DNA of 23,204 nt from a virus. Below, piece by piece: positions 7,135 to 14,050 of the stretch (position 1 is the stretch's first letter; each line of letters starts with the position of its first letter). The stretch spans positions 1 to 23,204 of IMG/VR virus record IMGVR_UViG_3300042546_000429. One strand, given 5' to 3'. The notes under the pieces are model-generated. The model did no database searches, was not told the DNA's origin, and saw only the letters and a program-made list of their open reading frames with translations. Made by a program: the position numbers and the translations under genes.

Positions 7135-7942
7135 CCGTACTAATAACCATCTCTTGATCGTTTGGTTTTCCATAGGTAAAAAATTCATCTAAACTATATT
7201 TCATACTTCTCTTCATCCACCAATAATAATATGCGGCTCTGGATTTAACATGATGACGCCTCTCTATTTGTATGTCACTTTCAGTGCTACCAAGATCAAC
7301 ATTTGTAGTTATCAATGGAATAGAATATGTTCTGCCAGTATGTCCCATAAAATAATCTACTGAAGTAGAACAAACTTTAAAATTATAATCTCCCATCAAT
7401 TTATCTAAAGAATACTTATCTTCCCCAACACAATGCAATCTTAATATCTTTTTAGCATATTCTCTAGTAATCATAACAGGTCCAAAATAACTATGTCTTA
7501 ATTTTGGATGTAGAAAAAATGGAATAAATTCTTTTGATTCAAATCCCAATTGAATACAGTCCCAGTCATAAGGCAACCTAGACATAAGGTATTGCCAATC
7601 AAATTTCCAATACTGTATTAAATTCAAATCATAATCATCTTCCATTAATATCACATAATCATCGCTAGAATTATTAACCCAATCTTTTAGAAGTTCTAAG
7701 TGGGTTATTGCATTACCAACAACATATGAGGATAAATTTTTTATGCTCCCATCAATAACTTTATTTGCCCAAGATTCAGACTCAGATGCTAAGTATTTTG
7801 AAGAAGACACTCTAGTATAATCTTTTATTCTCCAAAAATCAAACTGGGATTCCATATATTTTTTTCTATCAGTTCTATTATCCAAATTTACATAATAGAT
7901 ATGAGGAAGCCCTTTTAACTTGTTTGACAGATTAATATTCAT
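7124..7942 (-). CDS. GT25-like glycosyltransferase, tandem copy F, motif intact
   Basis: The product has 272 residues, the last of six tandem paralogues. The N-terminus has the GT25 (LPS glycosyltransferase) signature: HIYYVNLDNRTDRKKYM at 14-30. The metal/nucleotide-sugar-binding motif is intact, E101-D102-D103 in VILMEDDYDLN. It is followed by the array's shared YDWDCIQLGFE block (125-135), a HTGRTYSIPLI segment and a C-terminal FFTYGKPND. GT25 enzymes transfer galactose or other hexoses in LPS synthesis, and hydroxylysine glycosyltransferases are in the same family. No SD is visible. An 8-base gap separates it from copy E. The DNA around the EDD motif is closely similar to copies C and D, which points to recent duplication or gene conversion. 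Confidence 0.85.
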   Translation of the reverse strand: MNINLSNKLKGLPHIYYVNLDNRTDRKKYMESQFDFWRIKDYTRVSSSKYLASESESWANKVIDGSIKNLSSYVVGNAITHLELLKDWVNNSSDDYVILMEDDYDLNLIQYWKFDWQYLMSRLPYDWDCIQLGFESKEFIPFFLHPKLRHSYFGPVMITREYAKKILRLHCVGEDKYSLDKLMGDYNFKVCSTSVDYFMGHTGRTYSIPLITTNVDLGSTESDIQIERRHHVKSRAAYYYWWMKRSMKYSLDEFFTYGKPNDQEMVISTVDY

Positions 7943-7950
7943 AATTTTAA

Positions 7951-8751
7951 TTATTTTTTACGAAGTTTTTTTACCATTCCAATATCATTATATTTTCCGT
8001 AAGTAAATATCTCATCTAGATTAAATTTGCTACTTTCTTTCTTCCACCATTCATGATATGCATTTTTACAGATATAAACTAGAACATATTTTTTAGTATT
8101 TTTATCAAAGAATTCTGGTTTATTTGGAAATAATGGCATCGAATAAGTATTTCCGTTGTGCCCAATGAAATAATCAACTGTTCCCGATTGTCCGCTAAAA
8201 TACATATTTGCAATATAATTATTCAGTTTATATTGACTACCAATACAATGCAATTTAACTATTTTTTTTACATAATATCTATTGAGTAACGATGGACCAA
8301 AAGTACTAGAAGGAAGTATTGGATGTAAATAAAATGGTATGTATTGAGAATTCTCAAATCCAAGTTGAATACAATCCCAATCATAAGGAAGTCTAAATTT
8401 TAAATAATTCCAATCAAATTTCCAATATTCAATTAAATCAAAATCAATAGTATCTTTTGTTATTATTAATTCTGTTTCATCAGTTTCCTCCAACCACTTT
8501 TTTAAAAATTCTAATACTGTGATTGCATATCCAGCAATATTTGGTGTTAACTTATAATTCTCAACATCTATGATTAAATTTTTCCATTCATCATAATTTT
8601 TGGATGTATATTTTGATGCCGAAATTCTTTCATAATTAGCAACCTTTAAATTACCAAGATTTCTATCCATATGGTAATTTCTGTTTTTGTGCTCATCATA
8701 ATTAAAATAATATACTTTTGGTATTCCGAATAACTTATTACTTAAATCCAT
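7951..8751 (-). CDS. GT25-like protein, tandem copy E, catalytic motif lost
   Basis: The product has 266 residues, the fifth copy. It aligns with its neighbours end to end (KVYYFNYDEHKNRNYHM, YDWDCIQLGFENSQYIPFYL, DEIFTYGKYND), but the EDD motif has become K99-D100-T101 (IITKDTIDFDLIEYW). The N-terminal LDNRTDRK motif is also eroded to YDEHKNRN. The frame is fully open and the spacing to neighbours is tight, so it is not a decayed pseudogene. It may be a non-catalytic partner, an acceptor-binding subunit, or an early stage of loss. It overlaps copy D by 14 bases. Confidence 0.8.
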   Translation of the reverse strand: MDLSNKLFGIPKVYYFNYDEHKNRNYHMDRNLGNLKVANYERISASKYTSKNYDEWKNLIIDVENYKLTPNIAGYAITVLEFLKKWLEETDETELIITKDTIDFDLIEYWKFDWNYLKFRLPYDWDCIQLGFENSQYIPFYLHPILPSSTFGPSLLNRYYVKKIVKLHCIGSQYKLNNYIANMYFSGQSGTVDYFIGHNGNTYSMPLFPNKPEFFDKNTKKYVLVYICKNAYHEWWKKESSKFNLDEIFTYGKYNDIGMVKKLRKK

Positions 8752-9643
8752 ATTTTTTCAAGAATTTTTCTCTACATACTTTGGTCTTTTCTTCAAAATA
8801 TTTAGTGTCACAATATTCGAGATTTCTTTCCATAATTTTATCATTTACTTTTCCATAAGTAAAAAATTCATCCAAAGTAAACTTATCTCTATCATTCTGC
8901 CACCAATCATAATAAGAATCATAGCACATTTGAAAATAAGATTTAGGTATCCATTTATCTTTATAGTACCAAAAACTAAAATAAGGGTTTAATGCAATTA
9001 ATGGAATTGAATAAGTTCTTCCAGATTGACACATAAAATATTCCAAAGAACCTGCAGCATTTTTATAATTTCGTCTATCTCTCCAATGACAATTAGAAAT
9101 ATTAAAATCAAACCTATATTTAAATCCCTCAGAATGAAGTCTTAAAAGTTTCTCTACATATTCTCTTTTAAACAAGCAGGGTCCAAAAGAATAGTCTTCT
9201 TTTACTGGATGAAGATAAAATGATATTACATTTGAAGTTTCAAATCCTAATTGAATACAATCCCAATCATAAGGCAATTTAGACATCAAATAATTCCAAT
9301 CAAAATGCCAGTATTCAATTAAATTTAAATCATAATCATCTTCCATTACGAGAATGTATTCTTCATCTGTATCATGTAACCATCTTTTAAATAACTCAAA
9401 ATGCATCATTGCTGGAGCATAAAGTCTTTGATCAGTATCACTTTTATCGCCAGTTACTTTATTTGTGGTCCAATCATCATAATTCCATATAGAATATATG
9501 TTAGATGACATTCTAGTATATTCTATCCCCCAACGTTCAAATTGGGTTTCCATATATTTTTTACGATCTCTTTTTTGGTCAAGATTAAAATAATAAACAT
9601 GGGGAAACCCTTTTAATTTATTTTTTAGGTCTATAGTTTCCAT
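8738..9643 (-). CDS. GT25-like glycosyltransferase, tandem copy D, motif intact
   Basis: The product has 301 residues, the longest copy, with about 20 extra C-terminal residues after FFTYGKVNDK (YFEEKTKVCREKFLKKYGFK). The GT25 N-terminus is HVYYFNLDQKRDRKKYM (15-31) and the catalytic E101-D102-D103 is intact (ILVMEDDYDLNLIEYW). Shared blocks YDWDCIQLGFE and QSGRTYSIPLIALNPYFSF are present. It overlaps copy C by 26 bases and copy E by 14, so translation is likely coupled. No SD is visible before the ATG. It is probably an active transferase of the island; donor and acceptor are unknown. Confidence 0.85.
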   Translation of the reverse strand: METIDLKNKLKGFPHVYYFNLDQKRDRKKYMETQFERWGIEYTRMSSNIYSIWNYDDWTTNKVTGDKSDTDQRLYAPAMMHFELFKRWLHDTDEEYILVMEDDYDLNLIEYWHFDWNYLMSKLPYDWDCIQLGFETSNVISFYLHPVKEDYSFGPCLFKREYVEKLLRLHSEGFKYRFDFNISNCHWRDRRNYKNAAGSLEYFMCQSGRTYSIPLIALNPYFSFWYYKDKWIPKSYFQMCYDSYYDWWQNDRDKFTLDEFFTYGKVNDKIMERNLEYCDTKYFEEKTKVCREKFLKKYGFK

Positions 9644-10472
9644 ATTGTTTTTGGTCTAATATCATTTTGCGATCATGTTTTTTTCCATAAGTAAAAAAAT
9701 CATCTAAAGTAAACTTATCCCTTTCATTTTGCCACCAATAATAATATGTATTTCTAGCCATCACATCGCCATTATTTCTATAGAGTTTTTGAAGTAAACT
9801 ATTATTCTCAAAACTACCAAAAGATGGATTTATTGTTATTAATGGTATGGAATAAGTTTTACCACAATGACATATAAAGTAATCTACTGTTCCAGATCCA
9901 CATCCACCTTCCTCAGCATTCCAAGCACCATTAGATATGGTATTAATTAGTTTGTACTTATCATCAACACAATGCAAGGATATTAGTTTGTATACATAAT
10001 CCCTATTAAGTAAGCATGGTCCAAAATCATGAGATGTTGCCATTGGATGTAGATAAAAAGGTATTCCTATTGGATTCTCAAATCCCAACTGCAGACAATC
10101 CCAATCATATGGAAGTCTAGACATTAAGTAATCCCAATCAAAATGCCAATATTCTATTAGATTTAAATCATAATCATCTTCCATCAACAGAACATACGGA
10201 TCTGTTGTTTCTTCATACCATTTTTTTAAAAACTCCAAATGAGAAATAGCATTTGCTGCAATAGGAACTAACAATTTGTAGTTTTTTACATCAATAATTA
10301 AATGCTTCCATTCTTTGTTTTTTGAAGCTAGGTATTTGGTTCCAGATACTCTTTGATAGTTTATGCCCCACCTATCAAATTGTTTTTCCATATATTTTTT
10401 TCTATCTGTTCTATTATCTAAATTAAAATAATAGACTTTTGGCATATTTTTTAATTTATTTTTTAAATCCAT
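9618..10472 (-). CDS. GT25-like glycosyltransferase, tandem copy C, motif intact
   Basis: The product has 284 residues. The signature KVYYFNLDNRTDRKKYM spans 12-28 and the catalytic E98-D99-D100 is intact (VLLMEDDYDLNLIEYW). It shares YDWDCLQLGFE, HCGKTYSIPLITINPSFGSF, YYYWWQNERDKFTLDDFFTY and GKKHDRKM with its neighbours. A Gly/Cys-rich insert (EEGGCGSGTVDYF, about residue 190) is its own. It overlaps copy B by 10 bases and copy D by 26. Copies C, D and F are the most alike, at protein and DNA level, and are the three with complete motifs. Confidence 0.85.
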   Translation of the reverse strand: MDLKNKLKNMPKVYYFNLDNRTDRKKYMEKQFDRWGINYQRVSGTKYLASKNKEWKHLIIDVKNYKLLVPIAANAISHLEFLKKWYEETTDPYVLLMEDDYDLNLIEYWHFDWDYLMSRLPYDWDCLQLGFENPIGIPFYLHPMATSHDFGPCLLNRDYVYKLISLHCVDDKYKLINTISNGAWNAEEGGCGSGTVDYFICHCGKTYSIPLITINPSFGSFENNSLLQKLYRNNGDVMARNTYYYWWQNERDKFTLDDFFTYGKKHDRKMILDQKQYGNYRPKK

Positions 10473-11326
10473 AACATTATTTTTTCAACTTTATCCATAT
10501 ACACTTGCTTTTCTTTTAAATCAAAAAGAACTTCCATTTTCCAATCATATCTTTTATTATATGAAAAGAACTCTTGCATAGAAAATTCTTTAGACTTTAT
10601 TTTCCACCAAAACTCAATAGATTCCGAAGAGAGTTTACACAATGTATCTTCGAGTTCTTTAGGTTCACCAAAATGTTTTAAACTCAAATAAAATACTGGT
10701 AAAGTATAGGTTATTCCCAATTCAAATAAAAAGGATTCTAATGACCCATACTTATATTCTGGTAATTTTAAATTTCTATTATTAATAAAAAATTTGAATC
10801 TTCCATCATGATAATGAAGTTCTTTAATTTTTTTAGCAAACTGCCTAGTTATCATATAACAATATACACCTTTTGTATCATCATCTTTTGGTTTTAGATG
10901 CATGTTGATGGTTCTATTGCTATAAAAAAATAACTGTATACAATCCCAATTATAAGGTAGATTTTTATAAAGTGTTTGCCAATCAAACATCCATTGGTCT
11001 ATTGATTTCATATCAATCAAGTCTTCCATTATCATACAATATTCTTCATCACCATTATCATACCAATCAACTATTGTTTTCAAATGATTAATAGTTTTTG
11101 ATATTTCTTCAGGTGTCTGTAAAATATTTTCATCTAAAATTAATTCCGACCAATCATGGTAATTTGTTGGTGAAAATCTACTAGTAGGAACTCGCTCATA
11201 GTTTTTTATTCCCCACTTTTCAAAAGACCATTCCATGTAATTTCCTCTATCTGGTCTAGAATCAGAATTCAAATAAAAGATTTTTGGAAATCCTATTGTT
11301 TTTAATTTATTCAATTCTACGTTCAT
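10463..11326 (-). CDS. GT25-like protein, tandem copy B, altered EDD motif
   Basis: The product has 287 residues and is diverged from the others. The N-terminus KIFYLNSDSRPDRGNYM keeps the DRxxYM core. The catalytic motif reads E101-D102-L103 (CMIMEDLIDMKSIDQW), losing the third acidic residue. YNWDCIQLFF and ELGITYTLPVFYL replace the usual blocks, and the C-terminus is FFSYNKRYD. It overlaps copy A by 4 bases (ATGA) and copy C by 10. It may have a changed metal site or be inactive. AGGTG lies about 15 bases before the ATG, too far for a strong SD. Confidence 0.8.
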   Translation of the reverse strand: MNVELNKLKTIGFPKIFYLNSDSRPDRGNYMEWSFEKWGIKNYERVPTSRFSPTNYHDWSELILDENILQTPEEISKTINHLKTIVDWYDNGDEEYCMIMEDLIDMKSIDQWMFDWQTLYKNLPYNWDCIQLFFYSNRTINMHLKPKDDDTKGVYCYMITRQFAKKIKELHYHDGRFKFFINNRNLKLPEYKYGSLESFLFELGITYTLPVFYLSLKHFGEPKELEDTLCKLSSESIEFWWKIKSKEFSMQEFFSYNKRYDWKMEVLFDLKEKQVYMDKVEKIMLWI

Positions 11327-12201
11327 TTTGGAAGCACCTTTCTATTAAACTTTGGTATTGGTACAATCATCTTTTTATGTATAGAACCACCATAACTCAG
11401 AATATCTTCTGCTTTATATTTTGAACTTTCATTTTCCCACCATCTCCTTACGCAAGTACTAGCCAATATATCGTGAATTTTGTTGTGATATATGCTTATA
11501 ACTGGATCATAGTCATCTTCAGTCTCATCTTCTTGCATTTTATTATCAGGAGTTTGAGAAAGTCTTTGGTTTAAACATAGAATTGGTAAACTATAACTCA
11601 CACCAATTTGATATAACAAGAAGTCATCACTACTATAACACTCTTTAGGAACACTTACATCCTTCAAATTATTTTTAAGTTTAAATGAGTTATCTGGTTG
11701 CAAATGCATCTTTATTAACTTTTCTGCGTACCATCTATTAATCATGTAACAAGCAGCAGAAGAACTACCATAACTTCTTTTATGCAAATGCATACGCATT
11801 TCTTCATTGTGACAATGATAAAATTGAACACAATCCCAATTATATGGCAAACTTTTAACGATAGTATTCCAGTCGAATGACCAATAATCAATTAATTCCA
11901 AACTTAGGTCATCTTGCATTATTATACAAGTTTCTGATATACCAGAATTATACCAATCAATTATTGTAGTAAACTGATTCATTACAATGGATGCATCAGA
12001 TTTAGCCAATAGCATCAAGTCTAATCTATGACCCCACTCATCAATTTTTGATGTTGCAAATCTAGAAGCAGATATTCTAGTATAATCAGTTATACCTCTT
12101 TCTTTAAACTGATTTTCCATATATTCTTTTCTATCTGTCCTATGATCAAGGTTCAAATAAAAAACTGGGGGGAGACCTTTAAGTTTATTTTCTAAATCCA
12201 T
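11323..12201 (-). CDS. GT25-like protein, tandem copy A, EDD changed to QDD
   Basis: The product has 292 residues, the first copy in transcription order. The N-terminus PVFYLNLDHRTDRKEYM (11-27) is a good GT25 signature. The catalytic motif reads Q96-D97-D98 (CIIMQDDLSLELIDYW); the D-x-D-like pair survives while the Glu is lost. An acidic insert, NKMQEDETEDDYDP, lies near residue 228, and the C-terminus (DILSYGGSIHKKM) is diverged. A GGAGG lies about 12 bases before the ATG, the best SD of the array. It overlaps the aminotransferase gene by 17 bases. The QDD variant may still bind a metal, so activity is possible. Confidence 0.82.
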   Translation of the reverse strand: MDLENKLKGLPPVFYLNLDHRTDRKEYMENQFKERGITDYTRISASRFATSKIDEWGHRLDLMLLAKSDASIVMNQFTTIIDWYNSGISETCIIMQDDLSLELIDYWSFDWNTIVKSLPYNWDCVQFYHCHNEEMRMHLHKRSYGSSSAACYMINRWYAEKLIKMHLQPDNSFKLKNNLKDVSVPKECYSSDDFLLYQIGVSYSLPILCLNQRLSQTPDNKMQEDETEDDYDPVISIYHNKIHDILASTCVRRWWENESSKYKAEDILSYGGSIHKKMIVPIPKFNRKVLPK

Positions 12202-12799
12202 TTTTTTTAAACACCTCCATATCTGGCAAAAAAGGATAATCTAGATATCCCCATTTTTTTGTTTGTTTTTCAGAAATTTTACTAAATTTATGTATGCCAG
12301 TTTCAGCAACTTCTGGCGTCATATAATAATGATATCCTATCGTATCAATATTTTGTTCCATCCAAGGTTTTTCAGAAGTTCTTCCATCATACACCATTTT
12401 TTTGAGTTCTTTATAAGATTCATAGTTATCCAATAATATCATACCACCCCTACCAAGATTTAAATGTTTTTTATACTGAAAACTTAAACACATGTAAGTA
12501 TTCGGAATATAACCATTTTTTTCCCAAAAAACTGCAGCATCTATTATGTTTGTATTCCAAATATGATAGTATTCACACCACGAATAATTTTTTTTCCACT
12601 CCCATTTTAAATTAAGTTTTTCTGCTGTAAATGGTATAGAGATATAAGTATGCTCAGGAATTTGTATATTATCATATTTTTCATACCTTAAACATAGTTC
12701 TATAGCATGAGTACAGCAATCTGTTGCTACTGCATAAGGAGATCCAAAAAAATTTGCTATGATTTTTTCAAATTTTTCTACTGTATTAAAGTTATTCAT
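12185..12799 (-). CDS. Compact DegT/DnrJ/EryC1/StrS-type PLP aminotransferase
   Basis: The product has 204 residues, about half the usual 370-400 of this family, yet the key PLP segment aligns without gaps: SFQYKKHLNLGRGGMIL (106-122) against the family's SF-xxx-K-xxx-xxGG, making K111 the expected PLP lysine. The N-terminus also fits (AVATDCCTHAIELCLRY, then IQIPEHTYISIPFTAEKLNL, the GDEVIVP-like strand). IIDAAVFWEKN (85-95) corresponds to the conserved Asp segment before the lysine. The C-terminal small domain is almost absent. The family aminates keto sugars or keto-inositols. With the amidinotransferase in the same operon it suggests a guanidino sugar. The start overlaps the sulfotransferase stop by 4 bases (ATGA). 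It could be a shortened but active enzyme or a sugar-binding remnant. Confidence 0.8.
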   Translation of the reverse strand: MNNFNTVEKFEKIIANFFGSPYAVATDCCTHAIELCLRYEKYDNIQIPEHTYISIPFTAEKLNLKWEWKKNYSWCEYYHIWNTNIIDAAVFWEKNGYIPNTYMCLSFQYKKHLNLGRGGMILLDNYESYKELKKMVYDGRTSEKPWMEQNIDTIGYHYYMTPEVAETGIHKFSKISEKQTKKWGYLDYPFLPDMEVFKKNGFRK

Positions 12800-13521
12800 A
12801 TTGCGTTTTTATAAAGGTCAATGTCTATGCTGTAAAGTTTATCAAAATGAGTAGTATCTGGTTTTATATAAACATCATATAATTTTTTACAAACACTTAT
12901 ATAATTCGGTATAAAATACTTGGAATTTCTTAAATGTGGAAGTTTTAATGGAACGTATGAAGTTCTAGTAGATTCATTTTTCAAAGAGCATCTAATAACG
13001 TCATTTATTTTTTTCTCCATATCAGAATTCATTTTTATACAAGTAAGATTAGCATCATTTTCTATACACAATCTTAAAAATAAATGTTGGGGTGCTGTAT
13101 GTTCATCAAAAACATATCTTTTATCTTTTAGTTGATTTATTACATATTTGATTGGTGGTCTATATCTACACATAAATTCGTTCAATCCAGACATCCACCT
13201 AGAAACTGGATCACGAACAACAGTAAAAAATTTATATTCTTTTTCCACTAAAAGTTTAGCAAACTCTTCAGACTTTGGAATCTTATCCATTCTTAAAAAG
13301 TAAGGTTTTTGATCTTCCAATGCGGTTGTAATAGAGGTACTTCCACACTTATCAATATGCATATAAACAAGATAGTTTATCGAATCAATATAGCAATTAA
13401 CAAATCCTTCTTTATGAATTACTTCTCCAGGTATTCCTTTTTGGAGTTTGAACGTGAAAGAAGAACAATACTTTGGATACTGTTCTACTAGTTCATCTAT
13501 AACGGCTCTTCTTTTACTCAT
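12796..13521 (-). CDS. Sulfotransferase-like protein (PAPS-binding motifs)
   Basis: The product has 241 residues from the ATG at 13521; a TTG six bases further upstream is less likely. MHIDKCGSTSITTAL (54-68) matches the 5'-phosphosulfate-binding loop of carbohydrate sulfotransferases (IxxxKxGxTS), and FTVVRDPVSRWMSGLNEF (99-116) matches the 3'-phosphate-binding RDPxxRxxS motif. Such enzymes move sulfate from PAPS to a sugar hydroxyl. The rest has the short helical segments usual in the family but no further motif I can name. The ATG overlaps the end of the upstream dioxygenase gene by 8 bases and no SD is visible, so translation is probably coupled. The likely role is sulfation of the glycan made by this island. 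Confidence 0.82.
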   Translation of the reverse strand: MSKRRAVIDELVEQYPKYCSSFTFKLQKGIPGEVIHKEGFVNCYIDSINYLVYMHIDKCGSTSITTALEDQKPYFLRMDKIPKSEEFAKLLVEKEYKFFTVVRDPVSRWMSGLNEFMCRYRPPIKYVINQLKDKRYVFDEHTAPQHLFLRLCIENDANLTCIKMNSDMEKKINDVIRCSLKNESTRTSYVPLKLPHLRNSKYFIPNYISVCKKLYDVYIKPDTTHFDKLYSIDIDLYKNAI

Positions 13522-14044
13522 CGTCAATCGTTGCAGTTATTTGTAATGTATATCTATTTTCTCTTCCAATATTAGCAGCAATGTGTGGAGTATTTCCAAT
13601 CCACATACAATAATCACCAGATTTCCAGTTTATTATTGGATTGTCACAAACTTCAAAATAGTGTCCAGATTTCCAATCGTCCATAAACACCAATATCCTA
13701 CAAATTTTATCAACCTCACCAATATTAAATATTTTTTTATAATTTAAGTATGCATCTTGATGCTCTGGCATTATTGTACCTGGAGGCATACAATATAATG
13801 AACAAGAAGTGTTGCAAACATTTAGTTGTTTTTTTATTTCTAAAATTATATTTTCACACCAGTCTGGCAATCCTCGATATTCTTCTCTAATAAAGCCAGT
13901 ATAATTTACATACAAATGTCCGAGATTTTTCCACCTCTCAACAGTCTCATCATCTCTAAATTGCCTTCTTCCAGGATAATCTATGTTTTTAAAATCTCCA
14001 ATTAGATTACTATCTATTTTACCAGTAATAAATGTATCTTTCAT
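13514..14044 (-). CDS. 2-oxoglutarate/Fe(II)-dependent dioxygenase (Asp/Asn hydroxylase-like)
   Basis: The product has 176 residues. The metal triad is visible: H95-x-D97 (IMPEHQDAYL) and distal H154 (NTPHIAANIG), followed by R164 (ENRYTLQIT) for 2-oxoglutarate binding. The strand ICRILVFMDDWKSGHYFE and the WKSGDYCMWIG turn are typical of the double-stranded beta-helix of aspartyl/asparaginyl hydroxylase-type proteins. These enzymes hydroxylate protein side chains or small molecules. In this operon it could hydroxylate a sugar precursor, or a protein residue that GT25-type enzymes then glycosylate. It starts 6 bases after the GT10-like gene and overlaps the sulfotransferase gene. Confidence 0.85.
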   Translation of the reverse strand: MKDTFITGKIDSNLIGDFKNIDYPGRRQFRDDETVERWKNLGHLYVNYTGFIREEYRGLPDWCENIILEIKKQLNVCNTSCSLYCMPPGTIMPEHQDAYLNYKKIFNIGEVDKICRILVFMDDWKSGHYFEVCDNPIINWKSGDYCMWIGNTPHIAANIGRENRYTLQITATIDDE

Positions 14045-14050
14045 AATGTA

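Larger units (their letters stand above)
7124..12201 (-). repeat. Tandem array of six GT25-like paralogues
   Basis: Six head-to-tail genes (12201-11323, 11326-10463, 10472-9618, 9643-8738, 8751-7951, 7942-7124) encode proteins of 266-301 residues with the same opening (NKLKGFPxxYYxNLD), central YDWDCIQLGF or equivalent, and C-terminal FFTYGK or equivalent. Five neighbours overlap by 4-26 bases or are spaced by 8. DNA blocks of about 100 bases near 7541-7646, 9240-9346 and 10080-10186 share long identical runs, including a 20-base run coding the EDD region. Confidence 0.9.

Noticed and set aside
7951-8751. Calling GT25 copy E a pseudogene
   Set aside because: Despite loss of both motifs the frame is full-length and tightly packed with its neighbours.
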